From Desulfarculus sp. (GTDB taxonomy: Bacteria; Desulfobacterota; Desulfarculia; Desulfarculales; Desulfarculaceae), in the NCBI GenBank assembly GCA_016208115.1, contig JACQYR010000022.1, forward strand, positions 1-64,000: DNA of 64,000 nucleotides, read 5' to 3'. Positions 22,051-33,321 of this stretch are shown one piece after another (position 1 is the first letter of the stretch; the number at the start of each line of letters is the position of its first letter). The notes beneath the pieces were generated by a model that was not told where the DNA came from, made no database searches, and saw only the letters and a program-made list of their open reading frames with translations. Position numbers and translations under genes: made by a program.

Positions 22051-22755
22051 TCAGTTGAAGAGGCCGGGCGCGCTGGGCGGTTGCCAGGGCTGGGCCAGCT
22101 CCGGCCCCTCGGCGCCAGCCCGGTTCAGGGCCGGCGAGACGGGGTGGGCCTCCATCAGCTCGGGGGGATAGGGCCTGAGCAGGCCAGCCAGGAGGGCGGG
22201 GTCCCGCTGGGCCGGGGCCAGCCAGGGGGACTCCTGCCCGGGCAGAAGCAGGGCCGGCATGCGCTCGTGGATGGCGGCCACCAGGGCGTTGGCCGGCACG
22301 GTGATGATGCTGAAGCTGTCCAACTCGGCCTGGCCCGGCGGCTGCCAGCGCTCCCACAGGCCGGCCATGGCCAAGGGGCCGCCTTCCCGCAGGCCGAAGC
22401 TGTAGGGCTGCTTGGGGGCGCCCTGGCGCGGCGCCGCGGCCCACTCGTAGAACCCGTCGGCCAGCACCAGGCAGCGCCGGGATTTGTAGGCCCCCCGAAA
22501 GGCCGGCTTGGCGGCCAGGGTCTCGGCGCGGGCGTTTATCATCTTGTAGCCCTGGGCGGGGCTGGCGGCCCAGGGGGGCACCAGGCCCCAGCGCATCAGG
22601 CGCAGGAGGCGCGGCCCCTCTAAAGCCACCACCACCGGGGCCTCCTGGCCGGGGGCCAGGTTGTAGCGCGGGGTCAGGGTGAGGTCCGAGGGTTGAAGGC
22701 CGAAGCGGGCCTCCAGGCTGGCCAGGTCCGAGGTCTGGCGATAGCGGCCGCACAT
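22051..22755 (-). CDS. SRAP domain (YedK/HMCES-like) protein
   Basis: Starts MCGRYRQ with catalytic Cys2; RYNLAPGQ, NARAET, CLVLADGFYEW. Confidence 0.93.
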   Translation of the reverse strand: MCGRYRQTSDLASLEARFGLQPSDLTLTPRYNLAPGQEAPVVVALEGPRLLRLMRWGLVPPWAASPAQGYKMINARAETLAAKPAFRGAYKSRRCLVLADGFYEWAAAPRQGAPKQPYSFGLREGGPLAMAGLWERWQPPGQAELDSFSIITVPANALVAAIHERMPALLLPGQESPWLAPAQRDPALLAGLLRPYPPELMEAHPVSPALNRAGAEGPELAQPWQPPSAPGLFN

Positions 22756-22812
22756 GGCGGGGCCTCCGTGGAGGCCGGGCGGGCCCGCCAAGACCCCGCC
22801 CGGCCAAGGGGT

Positions 22813-23550
22813 TCAGGGTTTCAGGCCGGCGGCGGCCTCCTGGTCCAGGAACCAGAACAGCTCGCCAAAGGGGCGCAGCCGGCTGGCCGGGGTGGCGCCG
22901 TTGCCCGAGCCCTCCTGGGACAGAACTTTTTGCACGGCCTGGCGTTTGCCGGCGCCGGTCACCGCCACCACCACCGTGCGGCCGGCATTGAGCACCGGCC
23001 AGGTCAGGGTGACCCGGGGCACCTCCGGCTGCACGCCCTGGGGCGGCTGCACCGCCGCCACCCAGCCGCTGTCGCCGGCCAGGGCCGGGTCCAGGGGAAA
23101 CAGCGAGGCCAAGTGCCCGTCTTGGCCCAGGCCCAGCAGGATGAAGTCAAAGGCCGGCAGCAGGCCCCCGAAGTGGGTGCGCAGCTCGGCCTGGTAGCGG
23201 GCCGCCGCCTCCTGGGGGTCGTAGATGTCCACGGGCACGGGGTGCACCTAGCCGGATTTCAGCGGGGCCTGCTCTAGCATGATGCGCCGGGCCTGGCCGT
23301 AGTTGCTGCCCGGGCGGTCGTGGGGCAGGGCGCGCTCGTCGCTCCAGAAGAAATGGCAGGCCTGCCAGGGCATTACCTCCAGCAGGGGCGATAGGGCCAA
23401 GGCCCGGTAGATGGGCAGCGGCGTGGCGCCGCCGGCCAGGGCCAGGTTGGCCTGGCCGCGCTCCACGATGGCGCGGGCGGCCCGCACGGCCATGAGGGTG
23501 GCCGTGGCCCGGGCCAGCTCGTCGGCGCTGGAAAATACTCGTATTCTCAT
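22813..23550 (-). pseudogene. pgl: 6-phosphogluconolactonase with in-frame TAG (23248-23250)
   Basis: ORFs 23248-23550 and 22813-23247 share a frame and join as ...LKSG-*-VHPVPVDIYDP...; ALAGGATPLPIYRAL, FFWSDERALPHDRPGSNYGQARRIML, LGLGQDGHLASLFP. Confidence 0.8.
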
Positions 23551-24221
23551 AGGGCGTTTTCGCTTTCGTGCCGAGGTGCGGCAAGGCGGCCCGGCCAGGC
23601 CGCCCAGATTCCCCCCTCCGCCGATATAGTAATACCTGTCAGGCGGCGCGGCTCGTGGACCAGCGGTTTTTATGGTTCAGCCGGGCAATGGCCAGACAAG
23701 GAACTAGAGCTAGGCGGCAGGCCTCGTTTTGAGGTCCAATCAGGTTTTATCCTGATTTAACGACAGCCATATAGTATTAGGGGTTAAATATTTTCCGGGT
23801 AGCACCCTGCGGTCCGCAACGCCCGCCTTCTTCCTCAACCAACCCCCGTGTCCCGCTCTTAGCCCGGCCATTCTTAGGGCACCGGCAGGGGGCTGCTAGG
23901 GGTCAACCCGGCCAAGTATACGGGGCACTGCGGCCCTTGCCTCGCGCCCAGGCCAGCAGGCCAACCCGCGCTGGCTCCCGCACCGGCCAAGCCAGTATGG
24001 CCGGGCGGCTGAGCGGGACACAAAAAGAACCGCTTCGGCTTTATTTAGCAGCCTAAACGGTGCTGCCCATGGCCAGAAAAAACCGGCCAGCAAAACCATA
24101 CGTTTGCCATGAAACATGTATTACTTGTATTTAGGAGCTAATGGCGACAAAAAAGGGCGCCCAGCCTTGACACGGCCCGGCCGGGCGTCCTTGCTGCCTG
24201 AATGCGAAACGGCTTTGGGAC

Positions 24222-26228
<2,007 letters not shown>

Positions 26229-26374
26229 GGAAACCCCCGGCCCGACGGGAAAAAATGAAATAAACTAGCCACTGGCCAACCCGCTCCCGCCACCCCGTGG
26301 CGGGGGCCGCCGCCCCAACTATCGGCCAAACGGCCAGATTTGGCAAGCCCGCCGGCCCGGCCCCTTGCCCCGGC

Positions 26375-26809
26375 CTATTTGTTCGGCCAGAGCATGAGGC
26401 CGGTTTCCTGGTCCCAGGCGCGCTCCAGGGGGCGCTCGGCCTGGTACTCGACGATCTCATACTCGCAGGCGAAGACCTCGCAGCCCTCGGCCAAATGCCC
26501 GCCCAGGGCCTGGCCCTGGGCGTCGCCCAGGGTGACGTGGGCGTGCACGAAGGACCTGCCGTCCTTGAGCGAGACATTGCCCACCAGGGCCAGAATTTCC
26601 AGGTCCTGGTTGAAATCCAGGAAGTTGTACACCCGGGCCGCCTGATCGTAGTAGCCCACCCTGGCCCGGGTCACGGCCCCGATGGCCTGCACCCGGCCCA
26701 TCTGGATGCCGGCGGCCTGGCAGAGTTGGGTCAGGGCCTCCAAGAGGTCGCTGCCCTTGGGCAGGCGGCCCACCAGGACTTTACCTGTGCTCTTGACCGT
26801 TACTTCCAT
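26375..26809 (-). CDS. PPC / DUF296-type domain protein
   Basis: GRLPKGSDLLEAL, GAVTRARVGYYD, HAHVTLGDAQGQALGGHL. Confidence 0.85.
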   Translation of the reverse strand: MEVTVKSTGKVLVGRLPKGSDLLEALTQLCQAAGIQMGRVQAIGAVTRARVGYYDQAARVYNFLDFNQDLEILALVGNVSLKDGRSFVHAHVTLGDAQGQALGGHLAEGCEVFACEYEIVEYQAERPLERAWDQETGLMLWPNK

Positions 26810-26828
26810 GATTTGTCCTCCCGCCAAA

Positions 26829-27953
26829 CTATGGCGCGCGCACGATCTCGATGATGGGCACCTCCGGGGGCGCGGCCACGCGCATGGGCGGCCCCCAGGT
26901 GCCGGTGCCCCGGTTGGTGTACAGGGCCGAGCCCCGGGCCAGGCGGTGCAGCCCCTCCTGCATGGGGTAGATGGCCCCGGTGAGGTAATTGAAGGGATAG
27001 ACCTGGCCCCGGTGGGTGTGCCCCGACAGTTGCAGGTCAAACAGCCCCAGGCTGGTTGGCTCCACGGTGGGCCGGTGCTTGAGCAGCAGGGTGAAGAGCC
27101 CCGGTGGCCCGGACCTCAGGATCGCGGCCTCGTCGGGCGGCGGGCCGGGGATCACCGGGTCGTCCACCCCGGCCACCCGCAAGGCCCCGGCCACCGTCGC
27201 GGCCTGGTTGCGCAGCACCGTGAAGCCGGCGCGCTCCAGGAAGGCCAGGGATTGGCCCAGGCCGGCGTAGAGTTCATGGTTGCCGGTGATGGCGTACTTG
27301 CCCAGGGGCGGCTTCAGGCCCGCCCACAGCTCGTACAGGCCGTCCTCCAGAAATAGATTGCCGTCCACCAGGTCGCCGGTGCTGACCACCAGGTCGGGCT
27401 GGGCGGCCTTGATGCGCTCCACGATGCGCGCCAGGCTCTGCTGGCCGTGGATCAGCCCCAGGTGCACGTCCGAAACCTGGGCGATGACCAGGCGGGGCCG
27501 GTCCGGCGGCAGCTTGGAGCTGGTGAGGGTAAGGCGCTCCAGGGTCAGGGTGCGGGCCTCGATGACCCCGTAACCAGCGGTGAGCACGGCCGCCAAGAGG
27601 GCCAGCCAGGCCAGGGCGCGGCCCAGGCCGGCCGGCGCCACCAGCCAGCCCAGGCGGCCAGCCAGCCAGGCCAGCCCCTGGATGATCCATGACAACAGCG
27701 AGTTGCCAAAGCCCAGGCCGGCCAGGCCCATCCAGCAATAGCCGATCCAGGCGAACAACGCGGCGGCCCACTGGGGGCCATGGCCGCGCTCGATGAGCCG
27801 CGAGGCCACCGGCGCCAGGATCATGGCCAAAAAGAACAGGCCCAGCCAGAGGTTATAGGCTCGCCCCGCCGGCAAGAGGGGCCGGAAGCGCAGCCAGAGC
27901 ACGGCGTGTATGCCGCCGTAAACCAAAAAGAAATACAGCAAGAATTTGGGCAT
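26829..27953 (-). CDS. Membrane-anchored metallophosphoesterase (YkuE/YaeI-like)
   Basis: QVSDVHLG, STGDLVDG, GNHE, LSGHTHRGQVYP. Confidence 0.92.
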   Translation of the reverse strand: MPKFLLYFFLVYGGIHAVLWLRFRPLLPAGRAYNLWLGLFFLAMILAPVASRLIERGHGPQWAAALFAWIGYCWMGLAGLGFGNSLLSWIIQGLAWLAGRLGWLVAPAGLGRALAWLALLAAVLTAGYGVIEARTLTLERLTLTSSKLPPDRPRLVIAQVSDVHLGLIHGQQSLARIVERIKAAQPDLVVSTGDLVDGNLFLEDGLYELWAGLKPPLGKYAITGNHELYAGLGQSLAFLERAGFTVLRNQAATVAGALRVAGVDDPVIPGPPPDEAAILRSGPPGLFTLLLKHRPTVEPTSLGLFDLQLSGHTHRGQVYPFNYLTGAIYPMQEGLHRLARGSALYTNRGTGTWGPPMRVAAPPEVPIIEIVRAP

Positions 27954-28106
27954 GCCCTATTCCAGGCCCAGGAAGCTGGCCATGGGATCCTGGCCCACCA
28001 CCTGGCGGGCATAGGCGATCTGGTCGGGTTTGGTCATGGCGCCGTCTTCGCCCCTAGGGTTGGGGACAAGTTTTTCAGGCCATTATCCCCCAGGCCGCCC
28101 GTGCTG

Positions 28107-29027
28107 TCACGCCCGGTCAGGGGCCTTGGCGCGGGTGGACAGCCAGCGCAGGGGCAACAGCGCCAGGTAGTAGGGCAGCAGGTAGCAGCCGGCCAGCAGC
28201 ACGCTCTGGGTGTCCAGGAAGCGGCCGGCGAAGACCAGGGCCAGCACGTTGTTGATGTAGACCAGGGTCACCTGGCCGGTCAGGGGCTCCAGGCGGCCTC
28301 CGGAAAGGCGGGTGCACAACAGGGCCAGGCCCAGGTAGGCCCCGGCCAGGACAAAGGACAGCAGGGTGGCCACCAGGAACTGGCCCGGCCGCTCCAGCAG
28401 ATGGCCGCCAAAGGGCGCGAAGATGGCGGCGCTGAGCAAGAACATCAGCCCCAGGGAGACCGGGAAGGCCAGACGCTCCAGGGGGCGCAGCAGGACCGGG
28501 GCCAGGCGGCGCACAAGGAGCAGCAGGGCCAGGGGGCTGAAGATAACCAGGGCCAGCAGGCGGAACATCTCCCAGAAGGAGACGGGAATCTCGGCCCCGG
28601 CCAACAGGCGCACCAGGGCCGGCAGGGTGACGGGCAAGAGCAGGGAGGTGGCCACCACCACCATCAGCACCCGCGCCAGGTCGGCGCCCAGCATGACCGC
28701 GAAGAAAGGCCCCGAAACCCCGGCGCTCATGGCGCTCAAGACCAGCACCGGCAGGGCCCACTCCGGTAGCCACCAGGCGGCCAGGCCCCAGAGCAAGAGG
28801 GGCGCGCCCACCAGCTTGACCAACGTCCACAGGGCCACCTCGGCCAGCACCCCGGGGCCGGGATGCAACAGGGCCTTGAGGTCCAGGCGCAGGAAGCTCA
28901 AGAAGAGCAGGCCCATGAGGAAGTAGATCATGGCCGGCCGCAGGCCGCCGGACGCTCCGGGCACGAGCACTCCCGCCAGCACGCCCCCCAGGGTGACCAG
29001 GATCACCAGAATATCGCGGGTCTGCAT
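28107..29027 (-). CDS. AEC/BASS-like membrane transporter
   Basis: ~10 TM helices; VLVLSAMSAGVSGPFFAVMLGADLARVL. Confidence 0.55.
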   Translation of the reverse strand: MQTRDILVILVTLGGVLAGVLVPGASGGLRPAMIYFLMGLLFLSFLRLDLKALLHPGPGVLAEVALWTLVKLVGAPLLLWGLAAWWLPEWALPVLVLSAMSAGVSGPFFAVMLGADLARVLMVVVATSLLLPVTLPALVRLLAGAEIPVSFWEMFRLLALVIFSPLALLLLVRRLAPVLLRPLERLAFPVSLGLMFLLSAAIFAPFGGHLLERPGQFLVATLLSFVLAGAYLGLALLCTRLSGGRLEPLTGQVTLVYINNVLALVFAGRFLDTQSVLLAGCYLLPYYLALLPLRWLSTRAKAPDRA

Positions 29028-29030
29028 GAC

Positions 29031-30044
29031 TCAGGAGGCCTCCCGGCGCGGGGCCAGGGTTTCCTTGAGCAGGAATGAGGCCGCCAGGGCCAGCACGGCC
29101 GCCACCAGGAAGACCGTGAAGGCGGTGCCATAGCCCGCCGGGCTGGCCACGCCCTGCACCCTGTCCTGGCCTTGCAGGATCAGGCCCACCACCGGCTGCA
29201 ACACCGCCCCGCCCGAGAAGGGAAAGAGATTGACCAGGCCGGTGGCCGTGCCGGCGATGCTCACCGGGAACAGCTCCTTGGTGGTGGTGAAGGCGATGAC
29301 CACCACCGAGCTGGTGAAGAGCGAGAAGAGCAGGCACCACGCGTAGAGGCCCGCCAGGCTGAAGGACGTGGGCCAGAAGACCAGGGGCAGCACCAGGAGC
29401 AGCACCAGCGCCGACGAGGCCACCAGCACCTTCTTGCGCGAGTGCAGGACCTTGTCAGACAGCCAGGACAGGCCCGGGCTGCCCAGGATCATGCCCACGG
29501 CGGCCATGTTGAGCACCCCGCCGGCCTGGGCCTTGGTCAGGCCGTGGACGTGCATCAAAAAAGGGCCGCCCCACAGCCCCACGAAGCTGAAGAACATGCC
29601 CGAGGTGCAGAAGAACCAGATGGCGATGGGCCAGAAGCGGGGCTGGGCCAGCACCATCCGCATGCCGGCCCCCAGGCCGATGGACTGGGGCGGCGCGGCC
29701 CCGGCCTGGGGCGTCTCGGCCGGGGGCAGGCCCATGTCCTCGGGGCTGTTGCGCACCAAAAACCAGATGGCCAGGGCCAGGGCCAGGGTCAGGCCGCCGA
29801 TGGCCAGAAAGCTGCCCCGCCAGCCCAGGGCGGCGCTCATATAGGCCAGGGGGCCGGCGGCGCCCAGCACCCCCAGGCCGCCCACGGCCATAAGAAGGCC
29901 CATCATGAAGGCGAACTCCTGCAACCTGAACCAGCGGGTGAGCACCTTGATGGTGGGCACGAAGAGCATGGACACCCCCAGCCCAACCAGCACCCGGGCC
30001 GCCGTAGTGGCTGGATTGTAGCCTCTGGCGGCCCGCCAAGGCAA
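29031..30044 (-). pseudogene. MFS transporter, apparently missing N-terminal helices
   Basis: ARVLVGLGVSMLFVPTIKVLTRWF is MFS mid-N-domain sequence but occurs ~15 residues from the start of the ORF. Confidence 0.6.
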
Positions 30045-30069
30045 GGACGGCGGCTATGGCCTCGGGCGG

Positions 30070-31302
30070 CTACCCCTTTTTGTCCAGGTCGGCCTTGGCG
30101 CCCGCGGATTTCTTGAAGCCCAGGTTTTGCAGGCAGGCGTCCAGGAGCTGTTGGGCGGCGGTGAACTGGGGGTTGATCTCCATGGCCTGGGTGAGAATTT
30201 CGGCGGCCTGCTGCCACTCCTCCATCTCCCAGAAGCAGCGGGCCATGTTGTAGAGCAGGTGCTCGTCGCGGGGGTGGAAGTGCAGGGCCTTCTGGTAGAG
30301 GCTGATGGCCATGTCGAACTTCTGCTGGCGGCGGTAGGCGATGCCCAGGCGGTTGTAGACGTGGGCCAGCTCGGGGTCAATCTCCAGGGCGCGCTGGTAG
30401 TAGCTCTCGGCCTCGGCCAAAAAGCCCTCCTTGACCAGGCTGTCGCCGATGCGCCCCTGCAACGGGGCGTCCTCCGGGGCCTCTTGCACGGCCTTATCGA
30501 ACAGGCCCAGGGCCTGTTGCAGGCGCTTGAGCTGCAACTCGATCTCGCCCATGTAGAAGTAGAGCACCGCCTGCACCGAGCCGGCTTCCTTGACCTTCTT
30601 GGCCGCGTTGACCGCCCCGGCCAGCACCTTGAGGGCATCCTCCAGGCGTCCGCAGGACTGGTAGACCGAGGCCAGGCCCAAAAAGGCGCGCAGGGAGTAG
30701 GGGTTGGCCTTGAGGGCCGCCACGTAGGCCTGCTCGGCCCCCTCCCAATCGCCCAGTTTCTTGAGCACCTTGCCCAGCCCCACCTGGGCCTCCTCGTCCA
30801 CTTTGACCGCCAGGGCGGCGCGGTAGGCCTTCTCGGCCAGGTCCAGGTCGCCGGTGCGGATGGCGCCCCGGGCCAGGTCCATCTGGCGCAGGAACTCCTC
30901 CTCCTTGTCGTCAATCAGGGGCGACAGGGCCTGTTCCACCACCTCCAGGAAATCGCTGGGCTTGATGGGCAGGTCGGCCAGGGCGGTGGCCCCCAGGCCC
31001 TCGGCCTTTTCCTCGATGTGTTTGTCCTTGGGGCTGCGCAGCACCACCACGGGTAAAGAGCGCAGCTTGGGGTCGCGGCGGATCATCTCCAGCAGTTGCA
31101 GGCCGGTGATGGGTTGCAGCTTCCAGTTGGTCACCACCAGGTCGGCCGGCCGCTCGCGCAGCATGTGCATGGCTTCCTCGGCGGTCTTGGCCGCCCAGAT
31201 GCGGTGGAACTGCAAGGGTTCCAGGTGGCCTTCCATGGCGTCGGCGGCCACGGTGGTGGAATCAACCAGCAGCACACTCATGCGGCGGTAGGCGTACTTC
31301 AA
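30070..31302 (-). CDS. Receiver-like domain plus TPR repeats protein
   Basis: N-term CheY-like fold region (LLVDSTTVAADAMEG, ADLVVTNWKLQPITGLQLLEMIR, PIKPSDFLEVV) followed by many TPR units. Confidence 0.85.
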   Translation of the reverse strand: MKYAYRRMSVLLVDSTTVAADAMEGHLEPLQFHRIWAAKTAEEAMHMLRERPADLVVTNWKLQPITGLQLLEMIRRDPKLRSLPVVVLRSPKDKHIEEKAEGLGATALADLPIKPSDFLEVVEQALSPLIDDKEEEFLRQMDLARGAIRTGDLDLAEKAYRAALAVKVDEEAQVGLGKVLKKLGDWEGAEQAYVAALKANPYSLRAFLGLASVYQSCGRLEDALKVLAGAVNAAKKVKEAGSVQAVLYFYMGEIELQLKRLQQALGLFDKAVQEAPEDAPLQGRIGDSLVKEGFLAEAESYYQRALEIDPELAHVYNRLGIAYRRQQKFDMAISLYQKALHFHPRDEHLLYNMARCFWEMEEWQQAAEILTQAMEINPQFTAAQQLLDACLQNLGFKKSAGAKADLDKKG

Positions 31303-31610
31303 GGGGCGCTCCCTGTACAGGCGAGATTACGGAATCTTATCAATATACCGGCAACCCCGCCGGACACAAGTGGTCAGTGGCCATGACCCGTTCGGCCGGG
31401 CCAAACCTAGGAGGGCGCCCCGGTCCTTGACCGCGCCCCCCGGGGAGGCTTATTTTGGAAATAGGACACGGGATTATCCCCGGCCACCCCTTTGGGAGTA
31501 GCCATGGCCCGTCCCCCCGGCCGACACAGCCAGCCCAGACCCTTGCCATCCCCGCCCGTACCCGCGCGGCCCGCCGGCCGCGCCACCGCCCAATGTCAGC
31601 GGAGGAACCC

Positions 31611-32610
31611 ATGATTGACAGCGTGGTCTTGCGTCGCCTGGCCGAACTGGACACCCGTCCGCACTCCACCTTAAGCCTGTACCTGGCCCTGGACCAGCCC
31701 CGGGACGCCCGGTTGTTGTCCCTGGGGCAGATGCTGCGGCGCAAAGAGCAGCAAATCGCCGGCAACGGCGGGGCCGAGTCCTGGAAGGCCCTGGCCCCGG
31801 ACCAGGAGAAGGCCACCCGTTACGTGGAGGAACTGCCCGTGGGTCCCCACCGGGGTCTGGCCCTGTTCAGTTGCGCGGCCAAGGAGTTCTTCGAGGCCTT
31901 CACCCTGCCGGTGAGCGTGCCCGACCTGTTGGAGGTGGGCACCTCGCCCTACATACGCCCCCTGACCGCCCTGGCCAGCGACCATTGCCGGGCGCTGATC
32001 GTGCTCTTGGACCGGCGCAAGGCCCGCTTCTTCGAGGCCTTCCTGGGCCTGGTGGGAGGTGCAGCGCCTGCGCGAGGAGTTCGCCGCCCGCAAATGCCAG
32101 CAGCTTTTGGTGGCCGGCTCGCGGGTGCGGGTGGAGCATTTCCTGCCCCACCTGCACCCCTACCTGGCCCAGAACCTGGCCGGCACCATCACCTGCGACG
32201 TGGGCGCCCCGCTGAGCCAGGTGGCCGAGGAGGCGGCCAAGGCCCAGGTGCTGGCCAGCCGTCAGCGCCAGGAGCGGCGCCTGGCCAACCTGGCCGACAA
32301 CCTGGGTCCCGGCGGCCAAGCCGCCACCGGGCTGAACCAGGTGCTGGCCGCCCTGCACGACGGCCAGGTGCACACCCTCTTGGTGCGCCGGGGTTTCACC
32401 CAGGAGGGCTGGTCCTGCCCGGCCTGCGGACGTCTGCGCTCCGAGGCTGGCGATTGCCCCCTGTGCGGCTCGGCCATGACCCGGGCCGACGACGTGGTCA
32501 ACCTGGCCCTGGCCAAGGCCCTGGACTCGGGCGCGGCCCTGGAGCAGGTGGAAGGCGCCTCGGCCCTGGACAACATGGGAGGCATCGCGGCCCTGTTGCG
32601 CTACGCCTGA
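31611..32610 (+). pseudogene. baeRF (bacterial/archaeal eRF1-like) family protein with internal deletion/frameshift
   Basis: N-term LSLYLALDQPRDAR, RALIVLLDRRKARFFEAFLG in one frame, then VQRLREEFAARKCQQLLVAG...CPACGRLRSEAGDCPLCG in another frame from ~32059. Confidence 0.7.
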
Positions 32611-32695
32611 GGCCGAGCGATAGCCTCATTATTCTTCGTAACAAGCGGCGGGGTTTATCCCCGCCCGTCTTGTTCTTGCGCCTAAGGACACGGGA

Positions 32696-32810
32696 GGGGA
32701 TAAACCCCTCCCCTTGTATGTTCAACATGGCCACTACGGGAGCAAACGGGGTTGGTCGCGGGAGAGCCCCTCCCGACCCGCATTGGGAGTCGAGGCACTC
32801 GACCCCCGCC
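32696..32810 (-). repeat. 115-bp dispersed intergenic repeat, copy B (inverted relative to copy A)
   Basis: Reverse complement matches 18501-18615 without gaps. Confidence 0.85.
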
Positions 32811-32864
32811 CGTCTTTTTGCCTCCGCGCCAGGCCCTTGACAGGCGGTCGCCATCCCAGACATA

Positions 32865-32882
32865 GTTAACTTTAACGTCAAC
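32865..32882 (+). promoter_or_regulatory. Imperfect palindrome upstream of MerR gene, candidate MerR/LiuR-type operator
   Basis: GTTAACTTTAACGTCAAC, 14/18 symmetric; resembles GTTGACGTTAAC-type MerR sites. Confidence 0.45.
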
Positions 32883-32894
32883 TGGAAGTAAGCC

Positions 32895-33320
32895 GTGACC
32901 CCGGATACCCCGCCACCCCTCTTCACCATCTCCGAACTGGCCAGCGAGCTGGACATCAGCACCCGCACCATCCGCTTCTACGAGGAAAAGGGCCTATTAA
33001 GCCCCCGCCGTTCCCCGGGCAACCAGCGCCTGTACAGCCGGCGCGACCGCGCCCGCCTCAAGCTGATCCTGCGCGGCAAGCGCTTCGGCTACAGCCTCAC
33101 CCAGATCGCCGAGATGATCGGCATGGCCGAGGTGGACCTGGACGAGGCCGAGCAGATACGGCGCAGCCTGGCCTACGGCGAGGAGAAGCTGCGGGAGATC
33201 GCCCAGCGCCTGGAGGAGTTGCGCCTGCTGGAGCAGGACATCCTGGCGGTACGGCAAAAGCTCATTGACCGCCTGACCCATCTGGAAGGTAGCTCTTCCC
33301 ATACCCATAGCGAGGACTAG
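32895..33320 (+). CDS. MerR-family transcriptional regulator (acyl-CoA/LiuR-like context)
   Basis: FTISELASELDISTRTIRFYEEKGLLSPRRSPGNQRLYSRRDRARLKLIL. Confidence 0.92.
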   Translation: MTPDTPPPLFTISELASELDISTRTIRFYEEKGLLSPRRSPGNQRLYSRRDRARLKLILRGKRFGYSLTQIAEMIGMAEVDLDEAEQIRRSLAYGEEKLREIAQRLEELRLLEQDILAVRQKLIDRLTHLEGSSSHTHSED

Positions 33321-33321
33321 C

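Noticed and set aside
23248-23250. Pyrrolysine at the pgl TAG
   Set aside because: Position is an ordinary loop residue, no pyl genes seen in the window, and several other lesions suggest mutation or assembly error.
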